Below are positions 1 to 9,639 of a stretch of DNA of 64,000 bases, piece by piece (positions within the stretch are counted from its first letter, which is position 1; every line of letters begins with the position of its first letter). The DNA is from Tetracentron sinense (lineage: Eukaryota; Streptophyta; Magnoliopsida; Trochodendrales; Trochodendraceae). The position numbers and the translations under genes were made by a program. The stretch spans positions 8,543,072-8,607,071 of the forward strand of contig CM026566.1 in NCBI GenBank assembly GCA_015143295.1. The letters run 5' to 3'. The notes beneath the pieces are model-generated. The model did not search any database, was not told the DNA's origin, and saw nothing but the letters and a program-made list of their open reading frames with translations.

Positions 1-92
1 AATAAAATCAATTAGAATCTTAGTCAGATCTTGGGATTCGATGTATGCCCCCCAAGAACTGTGTTTCTAAAATTAAAAAGAGGCATATTTCA
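1..92 (+). repeat. 3' end of a family-C LTR (runs off the window)
   Basis: The first 92 bases match the last part of the solo LTR at 17306-19489 and, in inverted orientation, 5036-5127. The edge is set by the shared LTR end just before base 93. It sits directly after the stop codon of the LINE RNase H frame, so the LTR landed at the LINE 3' end. The rest of this copy lies left of the window, so its TSD and whether it is solo cannot be judged. Confidence 0.8.
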
Positions 93-665
93 TTAAATAC
101 TAACATTTCGAAAATTTCTTAATCCTAATTTGTCCATCTGGATCAGAGATTTGACTTTGATCGGAATAGAATCAATAGTATGAAAAGAATCAAAAAATTT
201 TCTCTGACAACCAATATTAGCTAGCTCATTAGCTACTGTATTAGCTTCTCGATAAATGTGATCTATAAAATAATCATCTGATATACAATTTTTGATCTGC
301 TTGTCCCAATACCAAGTTTTCCATGTATTTGGGTTTCTACCTTTCCACACCTCAACCAAACTCTGAGAATCAGATTCTATGATGATATTGGTAATATGAA
401 GACTCTTGCAAAGAATTAATCCATCTAAAAGGGCTCGAGTTTCCGCTATATAGTTGGAACAAATGTCATAATGGGAATAAAAGCATGCAACAAAGTTACC
501 TTTGTGATCCCGGATTATCCTTCCACCCCTAGCATTACCTGGATTACCTTTAGAGGCACCATCTACATTTAGCTTAAACTTGGATCGAGGAGGAAAAGTC
601 CATTTAACCATCAACACCGGATTTCTATTTTTATGGGTAGATCTAGAAGGATATAAAGGAGACAA
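93..665 (-). pseudogene. LINE ORF2 C-terminus: RNase H domain
   Basis: About 190 codons are open on the minus strand. The frame holds an RNase H fold with the motif KFKLNVDGASKGNPG (first catalytic Asp), then the E of YIAETRALLDGL, the D of IIIESDSQSLVE and, near the end, DHIYREANTVANELAN. This extra RNase H after the RT is a known trait of many plant L1-type LINEs, where it helps degrade the RNA template during target-primed reverse transcription. The stop lies at 93-95, next to the inserted LTR. A free-standing host RNase H protein is unlikely, because the adjacent frame gives the LINE zinc-binding region. Confidence 0.88.
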
Positions 666-1040
666 ATCAAGTTTTTTGTTATCAATGGTCGATTCAAGAT
701 CGCATACCTTTCTAGAGATGTGCTCAATAAGAACTTTTGCGAATGAGAAACACCTTCATATTTCCTACAACATCTTTTTGTCCAAATCTCCCAGACTATC
801 AAGGCGGGCAAGAGAATGAAGAGGTCATTATTCCTTGAAGAAGCCGCTCGGAACCATCTAGTTAATGTACTATGAATAGAGTCATGCTTGAAATAGGAAA
901 TAATACACCAGGCTGAAAATAAAGACCAAACTGAAGAAGCTAGCTCACTATTAGTTAGAAGATGAGTAGTACTTTCAGTGCAAGAAACTATGCAACAGTA
1001 ACACTTACTAACCAATGGAATGCCAATGCTTTGAATGGTT
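611..1040 (-). pseudogene. LINE ORF2 zinc-binding (zf-RVT) region
   Basis: The minus-strand frame from 1051 reads through a Cys/His-rich stretch (CYCCIVSCTESTTHLLTNSE) followed by VWSLFSAWCIISYF and a WEIWTKRC segment. This resembles the zf-RVT region that lies between RT and RNase H in plant LINEs. It overlaps the RNase H frame out of register near 611-665, so the copy has at least one frameshift here. The upstream side is cut by the solo LTR starting at 1046. Confidence 0.7.
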
Positions 1041-2487
1041 AAATCTATCACGATCCAAAATACCCCCTAGGAGTTAGGGATACTTTAGCTTGGACTGCCG
1101 TATCATACCCTCCTGTATGACACATAAGGCACATATACTTACCATCCTGTCAGAGTACACAAGTTGTAAAACATAGCGGAAACGATTTATACTAATATAC
1201 TCCTATAATTCAATCTAAGTTTGGACCAACAGAGCATATCCAAAAATATGGAGTGGACAAGTCCCACTCTCAACATACTCAAAATATCAGTATTATCTCC
1301 CTCCCTCGCTCAACAGAAATCAAAATCGAGCCGCTTATCCAGCGATCCATCATCCTGGTAGTGGAGGGCTCCGGATGATAGTAATCTTCCTCTATCCAAG
1401 GCTTCGTGCCACAGACATCGAATGGAACATGTGCACCTGCCGAAGTCAATAGCCGACTGAGCATGGAATACTGAGTGATAAACAAACTACTAACTAACAG
1501 TGAATAATATCATGAACATGCATAAGCTTAGAGAATAACATTCGTGAAAGTAGTCACCAAAACCTTTTCTTAACAGTATTTGTGTGAAAACAAAACCAAG
1601 TAAATATTGTCATGTGATAATCATGTTCTTGTGAGTTCTTGTGAATTCTTGCGAAAGTTGGGATTCCTTGTGAGCATGCGAGGATCTGAGTATGCATGAT
1701 TTTCTTGTGAACTTGCGAGCTTGTGAGCCTGTGAGCTTGTGAGACATGACTACTTGTGAATCCATGTATAGTGGGATTCCTTGTGAGCTTTGAAACGATC
1801 TTAGAACTTGTCACTTACCAACCCATAGTTTGGCTTTATCACTTGTGAGCTTGTGAGAATTCTTTTAATCAAAACCTTGCTTATGAGCTTTTGGAAATAC
1901 CTTTTTCTTGTGAGAAAACATCGGATCATGCGAGACTTAATAACATCATGCTAGACTTGTGAACATACGGTGCATATAATATTTGTGAATATCGTGGTGA
2001 TCTTAGAAAGCTTGTAAACATGGCATCTTATTCATAGAAATCAATAATAGTGATAGCTTACATCTCATATTCAAGTCATCATCCAATTCATCTAAGAACA
2101 CCCTTAAACATAGTGATTTGCTTTAAAAATAATAGCACAAGGTAGGAAGTAGAGTGTATCTACCTGAAATGGAAATTTTTACACTTCTGTGTAACAAGAA
2201 TCTAGCTTGAGGAAGCTTGGTTGAAGCTTTGAGAAAGCTGGAAAATCTGAAATCCTGTTTCCAAAGACACTAACAGAATTTTCCTTGGAACTTCTAAGTT
2301 TAAGAATCACTTTGGGAAAAAAATCCAAACTTTAAAACACCCAAGAAGCAAGGACTCTTCCTTTGGTGGAAAACACGAACTCAAGAACACCCAAGAATTA
2401 CCTTAGCTTCTTTCTTCTTCTTCTCTTCCAATCTCTCAAAAAATCCAAGCTTAAGGTTTGTAAACCCAAAGACACGAATCTAGGGTC

Positions 2488-2499
2488 GTATTTATAGTC
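2488..2499 (-). promoter_or_regulatory. LTR TATA box (minus strand)
   Basis: The minus strand reads GACTATAAATAC, the same position and context as the TATA boxes at 49750 and 57313 of the related full-length element. It marks the likely U3/R start of transcription of this LTR. Confidence 0.55.
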
Positions 2500-2599
2500 T
2501 AAAGGTTGACAAAATATCCCAAAAGATCTCAGAAAATATCCCAAAATATCTACCAAGGTCGGTGGAAAAGTTCTGGACGTTTTTACCATCATCTGGGTT

Positions 2600-2680
2600 G
2601 AATTCATCGACGAATTTCAGCCCCCGAGCAACTTCGTCGATGAATTTGGTTCCCCTTCAACAATTCGTCGCCGAAATTGC
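2600..2680. repeat. Palindromic ATTCGTCGACGAAT-type array upstream of TATA
   Basis: Three degenerate palindromes built around TTCGTCGAYGAA occur about 25-30 bp apart, roughly 100-180 bp upstream (LTR sense) of the TATA box. The related LTRs at 49579 and 57139 carry CTCGTCGACGAG at the same place, and other LTRs carry CCGATCGATCGG there. Confidence 0.6.
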
Positions 2681-3304
2681 ATGACGGGCACCCGGTTTTC
2701 CCACTTTAGTATTTCGAGCATAACTTTTGACTCGTTTATCCGATTTTGATGATTCAAATTGAGTTGGATTCATATTTTAAAGAGCTACAACTTTCATGTT
2801 TTATAAATTTTCTAATTCTTCTGTCTTCATAGACCAAATTGCTCTTAAATCTGACTGGTCTGAAAATGGAATTCAGCAGCCCAGATTTTCAGCAGACTCG
2901 TTTCCTGAAATCTGACGTTTGACCCATCCTCGACTCAAAATCTGAAAAAGTGATAAACATGAATCTCGAAGAGGGTTTCAATACTTTTCCAAAAATTCAA
3001 GAATCACTCGATTCCTATCAGCGGTGAGAATTCTAGAGCTCCTCAAAGTTGAGGGTATGTTTATGCATTCCTTTCTTTGACACTTAGAGTATACCATACT
3101 CTCACTTTTCATTTATCCCAAACCCCCAAAGCACTTTCCATACATATTTTGATTCATTTAATACATCCTTTCATTATAAAACATGAACCCATAATTTCAT
3201 TAAGGCTTTAGGCCTTGAATGCACTATTCACAGCACTATTCACACACTATTTACAACACTATTCACATGAACAGTGAACCTAAATTCTGAGGCTCTACAA
3301 AATC

Positions 3305-5035
3305 AGTTGGGATAACACGATGCATAATTTTCCAGCAAAATACTTGAATTTTGGTAGGAATAATTGACTTCTAAACTGAATTAGACCATTCCAAAGCAGT
3401 ACCTTTATTTTGCAAGATATCCCAGGCAGACTGAATAGTGAATTCCCCAGAAGTATTAGAGATCCAAACCAATTTATTTTCTTCATTTGATAAACTATAA
3501 TTACCTTTTCTGATGTCATCAATGATAGCTGGCCTGAGGAAATGAGTCACCTGAGAAAGATCATAATGACCATCTGTATTAAGTATTTGAGCTAGAGAAG
3601 GGTTACTCTGAGGAGATGTGGAAGTCACAGTCATAAGAGGAGACTCTTTATGCCATCGATCAAACCAGAAATTTATTTTAGATCAATTACTGATGAGAAC
3701 TGAAGAGTTAGAAAGCATCAAGTGAAACATATCACAAATACCTAACCAAAGCTTAGAAGAACCTCTGATCGGTAAAGCATTCCACACATGATCAATGTGA
3801 TATTTGGCTTTGAAGAAGCGTGACCAAAGACAATTCGAAGTATATATTCTCCATGCTTGTTTAACACGAAAAGCCTTAGAAAATTCTGCAACTTTACTAA
3901 TACCCAAGCCACCTTCAGTAAAAGGCAAAGTACATTTCTTCTGATTCACCCAATGTCGATGTCTACTCATATCAGAGTTATTCCAGAAATAATTTGCCAT
4001 TATTTTATCAATTTTTCCAGCAATTCCTTGGGGAATATTAATACCAGAGATGATGTGAATTGGAATCAAAGAAAGCACGTGCTTGATAAGAATTAATCTT
4101 CCTCCAGCTTATAGAAGTTTTCCGGACCACCCACTAACACAATTTTGAATTTTCTCAATAAGAGGGAGGAAGTAAGATATTTTCTGTCTACCTTTAATCA
4201 GAGGAACTCCCAGATATATAAGAGGAAAATGTTTAAATTGAAACCCAGTTTAATTGGAGATGGATCTTCTTCTAGCTATAGGAAGCTTATCTGAGCAATA
4301 AGGAGAACTTTTATCCTTATTAATTTTTGCCCTAAAGAGTCTTCATATTTAGAGAGAAACTCAACAATACCTTTGATACTTCTAGCACTGCCCTTACAAA
4401 AGATAAGAGTGTCATCCACAAATAATAGATGAGAAACAGCAAAACCATTTCTCCCTATAGCATAGGAAGTATTCAGATGAGAAGATATCATTTTAAGGCC
4501 TCTACTAAGAACCTCTTCAGCTAAGATGAAAAGCGTAGGAGATAAAGGATCACCTTGGCGAAGACCTCTAGAGCTAGTGAAGAAACCATGAAGAGACACA
4601 TTGATGATAATTAAGAAGCTTTGATTTTGAAGACAGCCCTGAATAAGGCTAATGAATTTGTTGTTGAACCCAAACTTCTTCAAGACCTCTGTAATAAAGT
4701 TCAATTCCATGCAATTATACGCCTTAGCCATATCAAGTTTAATAATGATGTTCCCGCCAAAGGCTTTCCTATCAACTTCATTAATCATTTATTGAGCAAT
4801 AGTAATATTATCAGTAATGTTCCTACCTTTAATAAAGCCTGATTGCTCCTCAAAAACAATTTTAGGAAGGATTAGAGCCAAATTGCTCCTCAAAAACAAT
4901 TTTAGGAAGGATTAGAGCCAAACGTTCATCTAATATGCGGGAAAATATCTTATAGAAAAAGTTGCATAAGCTGATGGGTCTAAACTCTGAAAAAGTTGTT
5001 GGGTCTTCACATTTAGCAATCAAGGCTATGGCAGT
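3305..5035 (-). pseudogene. LINE ORF2 reverse transcriptase core
   Basis: Minus-strand frames give the RT in order. At 4862-5035: TFSEFRPISLCNFFYKIFSR and LALILPKIV. At 4276-4788: IIIKLDMAKAYNCMELNF, then GLRQGDPLSPTLFILAEEVL and the polymerase motif LLFVDDTLIFCKG (the DD pair of the active site). At 3683-4078: the connection-region motif FTEGGLGISKVAEFSKAF. At 3371-3634 the post-RT region. Frames shift between these pieces and stops interrupt them, so the gene is inactive. The block is bounded by the TSDs of the LTR at 1046-3299 and of the compound insertion at 5036-44442. Confidence 0.88.
4842..4921. repeat. 40-bp tandem duplication in the LINE RT
   Basis: A 40-bp unit starting ATTGCTCCTCAAAAACAATT occurs twice in a row with no difference seen. 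Because 40 is not a multiple of three it shifts the RT frame. The identity of the two units suggests a recent slippage or repair duplication, much younger than the LINE itself. Confidence 0.85.
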
Positions 5036-5657
5036 TGAAAGTATGCCTCTTTTTAATTTTAGAAACATGGTTCTTGGGGGGCATACATCGAATCCCAAGA
5101 TCTGACTAAGATTCTAATTGATTTTATTCAATGAAGGTAGGAATAACATTCACCTTTGCGACTTTGAAATTGTTAAGTCAAATCCACGTTAGAATAGTAC
5201 TCGCAAAACTTCACAAGTGTCAAGTCTCCTGTCGATTCACACAAACCTTCTTTTTCCTTTAAAGCTTTCTCTAATGGAAGCTAATAGCCCTTCCAAATTT
5301 CCAGCTCTAGGATCTTGAAATAAAGATCCAATCTTTATTATCAAGAACCTTTCTTGATGATCAAGATTCTTGATCTTCTTCTTCTTGATTTTTCAAAACT
5401 TAGAATACACAAGAGAAGAAAGGGGAGAGGGGTGACCGTACACTCTAGAGAGAGGGAGGCTTGGGCGTGAGGTTTGAGGAGAGGGAGAAAATAAAATTCT
5501 GGAAATTTTATTGTGTCCCAAGCCTTGGACGTCCACCTCTTTATATAGGAGAGCTTGGGTTGCTTGCAACTCAAGAGTCCACTTTCTAATCCAATTAGAA
5601 TTCCTCAATTCATTTCTAATTCTTGATTTCTCCTAATCCAATTAGGAATAATCATTA
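5036..5657 (-). repeat. Family-C LTR piece (LTR 3' part)
   Basis: This is the inverse of about 18.9-19.49 kb and includes a TATATAAA box (minus strand, 5540-5547) followed by a pyrimidine/purine-rich leader. CATTA at 5653-5657 is the left copy of the TSD of the Tekay element that follows. Confidence 0.85.
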
Positions 5658-5869
5658 TGTAGAGCCCCGGACTTTTTCACATTTAATGCATGACACTTTC
5701 ATTGCCATTTTGCCTTTAAAGAGGTAAAATTAATAAAATAAGGAAGAAATTAGAAATTCTAAAACGTCAAAAATGTTCGTTTTCGAAGTACGAACCCAAC
5801 GCAAGTTGAATCGTCAAAATCGGACGAACGAGTCAAAAGTTATGGCCAAAACAGTTTGGACCTGCAGAC

Positions 5870-6060
5870 CACCGACCGCTCGGTCCATGGAGCGATCGAT
5901 CGGTCCAAAACCGATCGCTCGGAGGCTATCGACTGGTCAAGATTTTTGTATGGGGAAATTTTCCAGAGAGTGAAATTTTAACCAATCGCTCGGTTATGAA
6001 ACCGATCGATCGGTAGGCAACCGATCGATCGGTCATTAACACCGATCGCTCGGTACTCAC
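5870..6060. repeat. CCGATCGATCGG palindrome array in the U3 region
   Basis: Seven to eight copies of a 10-12 bp palindrome of the type ACCGATCGMTCGGT occur with irregular 10-60 bp spacing. The same array is in the 3' LTR (about 13275-13460) and, inverted, in the LTRs at 36100, 43147 and 46020. Confidence 0.85.
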
Positions 6061-7091
6061 GTTTTTGTAGAAATTTCAGTAAGGGTATTATGGTCTTTTG
6101 GTCGGTTCACTCTTACCTTAAGAGTTTAACCCGAGCCTTTAGGGCTTCATTTCGACACTTAGAGAGATTGGGAGATAAGAAGAGAGGAGAGGGCGATTCC
6201 TAAACCTAGGGTTTCCATTTTGGAGAGAAATCAAGGGGTTTGTGAACCCACACTCAACTCAAGCCCATTTTTCTTCAAGATCAATGCACAAGCTCGTGAG
6301 GAGCATCTCCTCAAGCTAGGGCAGCAACTCTTGGTCATTTTTGGAAGGGGATTTCTTCCTCACTTGATCAAAGTCGGTACTTCTTGCTACCCTCCTAGTT
6401 ATAGTTCCTCTTTTCCCTTTATTTCTCTTATTTTCCTTTATTTACACATGTGCTATGAGATGGATGGTTGTGAATGGTGAATGGAGATGGAATGGGCGAT
6501 TGGATGCCAATGGTTGTGTTATGATGACTAAAATGGGGAGGGCATTGTTCCAATAATGAACATACGTGCATGATTTGAGTAAAACCCATCTAGAAAAGCA
6601 TGTTGTAGGGTAAATCAATAATGAACACACCATGTTTGATGAAATGCCAAGATGAATGAAATGAATAATAAATAAAGAAATCGCATGCTTAAACATTCAT
6701 GGAAATTGCTAGGGTTATGGTAGTGTGTTTTCGCGCTTTTCCTAAATTGTTTAATTTATTACTTGTATATATGGTGATGTACAATGTATTGTGAATTCCC
6801 CAAAATGTCATATTTAATTTCCATTGCAAGTATGTACACGATTACACGAGCACGGCATGAAACGACGTGATTTACCGATATTTTCAAGGACGAGATGTAG
6901 AGGTGGGGCATATCCTACGATATGTTTCACTTCACTTTTTCAAGGACAAGATGATCATGCATTGCATAGGGAAGGGTCTCCCATCCCATCGCATTACACG
7001 CATGGCATAGCATCGCATGACACGCATGGCATAGCATCGCATGACATGCATAGCATAGCATTTCATGACACTCATGGCATGACATGACACG

Positions 7092-7350
7092 CATGGATGC
7101 TAGTTGCGACGGACTATGAACGGCAACTAGGCATACCCATCTGCATATAGGGTACTGGTTGCGACGGACTATGAACGGCAACTAGGCATATCATTCCGTA
7201 TGGATGCTAGTTGCGACGGGCTATGAACGGCAACTAGTCATACACATTCTACATGGATGCTAGTTGCGATGGGCTATGAACGGCAACTAGGCATGTCATT
7301 CCGCATATAAGGTACTAGTTGCGATGGGCTATGAACGGCAACTAGGCATG
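7092..7350. repeat. Hairpin tandem array, five units of about 54 bp
   Basis: Five units each hold CTAGTTGC, a 14-16 nt spacer and GCAACTAG, so each can fold into an 8-bp stem. The linker between units contains GGCAT and ATGGATG-like words. The matching array of the 3' LTR is at about 14497-14756. Confidence 0.85.
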
Positions 7351-8113
7351 TGAACATGTTTAAATTCCGAATAAGCAAGCATGATACACGCATGACACGC
7401 ATAGCATGACATGGCACGCATGATACAAGCATGACATGGTAAATAAGTTCCCAATTACGCGAAGGGTATTTTAAGTCAAGTCAAGTGCATGGTGTTTTTC
7501 AAGGATTTTATCGGCTTTTCATGAACTGCAAGCATGATTATGAATTTCCTTATCTCCTTGTATGATATTAATTATTCCTGCTTCATATATATCTATATTG
7601 TTTCCTGGGTATGCATTGCTATCTCTTGCTATAACTGTTGGTTAGTAGTTAGTACCCGCTGAGTATTCCATGCTCAGCCGTACTTCTTATGTCAGCAGGT
7701 TCTGAGGGAGCTGCTGCTCCATTTGATGTTTGTGCTCCTGGTCCATAGGTGGAGGAGGAGTACGTCGAGGAGCCTTTGGAGGAACCTCCCGTAGAGGGTT
7801 ATCAGTAGGTGGTGTTAGATTCTGAGTGGATTAGCTGTGGGTGAGCATGAGTGATTATATCCATGTATTTTGGCGGGCATGTCCGCACTTTCTTTGTTTT
7901 GATTTCTTTGTATTAAAACTTGGACCATGTGTATATACTTAGAGGTTTGTTAGACTTCCGCTGTGTCTTATAGTTATGCTTCCGCTGTTATCCTCTATTG
8001 TATATGCTCTATGGGTGTTTTGCAGGTGGTTTGTCAAGCAAGTCATGTAAGTCATGATTTAGTCGTCCACGATTCACTCTAACTCCTAGGGTGGGTTTTG
8101 GGTCGCGACAGAA

Positions 8114-8125
8114 GTGGTTTCAGAG
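8114..8125 (+). other. Primer binding site (tRNA-Met type)
   Basis: TGGTTTCAGAGC lies three bases after the 5' LTR. It resembles TGGTATCAGAGC, the complement of the plant initiator tRNA-Met 3' end used by many Gypsy elements. Confidence 0.8.
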
Positions 8126-8439
8126 CCTAGGCTTTAGGTCTCTAGGGTCACTTAGAATCTTATACCACGGCTTGACAAGAGCATATGTTAGGAAAAAAGT
8201 TAGGAAGGAAGTAAGTCGGGAGCGAGTCTGGTTCCAAGTGTAAGACTAAACTTTAGTCTTAGTCTAAAATGGTTGCTTTAACCAAGTACGGGTCCTAGGT
8301 ACGCTAGAACACTAAAGTATAAGAATAATGTGATGAATACTCTGATGACTTGATGTGATGTATATTAGTATTATACAACTAATACAAATTGAGTTATTAT
8401 GAAATGGCATTGAAATAAACTGTGGTTTCAAGTTAGACT

Positions 8440-9496
8440 CATGTGGTGTTGAGGCATTCCGGAGATTGAGGCCTCCATCCTTCCATGCGAGTGTGGACCC
8501 TCTTGCTGCGAAGGCTTGGATCCTCCAGGTTGAGAAGATATTTGCGGTGCTCTCTCCTACAGAGGAAGAGAAAGTAGCATGGGCAGTTTTCATGCTAGAA
8601 GGTGAAGCCCACCATTGGTGGTTGTCCGCATTGAGGACACGGGACTTGACATGCAAGGTCAACCATGGACTTGGGAGGAGTTTAAGGATACATTCTATCA
8701 GAAGTATTTCCCGGTTGGAGCTCGGCAAAAGAAAGAGAGAGAATTCATCAACCTTGAGCAAGGTTCGATGTCTGTGGCCGCTTATGAGGCCAAGTTCTCG
8801 GAGCTATCACGCTTCACGACACATATGATTGCCAACGAGGCAATGAAGGCGAGGAGGTTTGAGCAAGGACTCAAGGATGTCATCATGGAGAAAGTATCGG
8901 TCTTTAGGCACGCCACTTACGCTGAAGTGGTGGATAAAGCCTTGTTGGTTGAGACCAACTCTGAGGCGGTGTCCAAGAAGAGGGAATTGACGAGAGGCCA
9001 ATCCAGTAGTTCATCACCTCTAGAGAGGCGGGTTCGTACCGGCCCTTATCAGTATACATGGCCAGCACCACCGATGAGGCTGACTTATGCGCCTCCAGCA
9101 CCACGGCAGTATGTACCACAGGCACCTCGACCTCAGGCCCTCCCGGCCCCACGGCCAGTTGCACCTCAGGTGGCGAGATATGCTCCACCTCAGGCCCCTC
9201 CTACCCGCACACACAAGGCCTGCCCTTCATGCGGCCGAAGGCACCCAGCAGGGGATTACCGAAGAGCATCGGGTGGATGTTTTCACTATGGTCGCCAGGG
9301 CCACGTGATCAGGGATTGCCCTACCCGGCATTTACCAGGCCAGTCTCAAGGGATTAGGCCACCAGCACGCCCAGCAGGATCATATCAGGCGTCATCTCAG
9401 ACTACCCGGTCTACACCTCAGTCTCGCCAGGCGAACCAGGGGCGTGTATTTGCTTTGACAGAGGGTGATGCACTTGCATCTGATGATGTGGTGTAA
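8440..9496 (+). pseudogene. Tekay gag remnant
   Basis: The retrotransposon gag domain is visible as VDPLAAKAWILQVEKIF, then EGEAHHWW, then FYQKYFPVGARQKKEREFI and MSVAAYEAKFSELSRF. A proline/alanine-rich linker and a Cys/His knuckle region (FHYGRQGHVIRDC) follow. Gag packages the element RNA into particles. The gag N-terminus seen in the related element at 51763 is not present here; the leader from PBS to gag is only about 300 bp. The gag is broken. Confidence 0.85.
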
Positions 9497-9497
9497 G

Positions 9498-9639
9498 GTA
9501 CGCGTTCGGAGTTATTTTCTTTATTCGTGATTGTTATGTTATGTTTTATTCCTTGTGTACGTACTTGGTGTGCTATATATATATACCTATGTGTATACAC
9601 TGTTGATGCTTGAATTGACGTAACTAGTTAAAATTTCAG
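9498..9639 (+). other. Gag-pol spacer with intron-like edges
   Basis: This 142-bp AT-rich segment starts GTACGC and ends AATTTCAG, with TTGACGTAACTAG shortly before the end. The related element has a spacer with similar edges at 52947-53079. It may be a spliced intron or merely a spacer. Confidence 0.45.

Larger units (their letters stand above)
1046..3299 (-). mobile_element. Solo LTR, Tekay-type subfamily B, minus strand
   Basis: This is a 2254-bp LTR flanked by the 5-bp TSD AAATC (1041-1045 and 3300-3304), inserted in the LINE between RT and zf-RVT. Read on the minus strand it starts TGTAGAGCC, runs through the AATAGTG-type repeats shared with the LTR at 48980, and ends in the family's GGGGGTATTTTGG-type terminus. 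No internal region remains, so it is a solo LTR left by recombination between two LTRs. Several CpG sites have decayed to TpG/CpA relative to related LTRs, which suggests an old, once methylated copy. Confidence 0.9.
5658..8110 (+). repeat. 5' LTR of the Tekay element
   Basis: The LTR starts TGTAGAGCCCCGGAC and ends GGGTCGCGACA. It carries two internal repeat zones: CCGATCGATCGG-type palindromes at 5870-6060, and a hairpin tandem array at 7092-7350 preceded by the conserved palindrome CATATCCTACGATATG near 6908. Many short ORFs in it are chance frames. Confidence 0.95.

Noticed and set aside
1-5127. A long-TIR DNA transposon, because 1-92 is the inverse of 5036-5127
   Set aside because: The inverted similarity is explained by two independent family-C LTRs in opposite orientation; the sequence between is LINE with its own TSD-marked insertion.
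5870-6060. GATC-rich cluster as a replication or methylation signal of bacterial type
   Set aside because: The window is plant DNA; the cluster is an LTR promoter-proximal palindrome array.
8114-8125. tRNA gene fragment
   Set aside because: Only 12 nt match the tRNA-Met 3' end and they sit next to an LTR, so this is a primer binding site.
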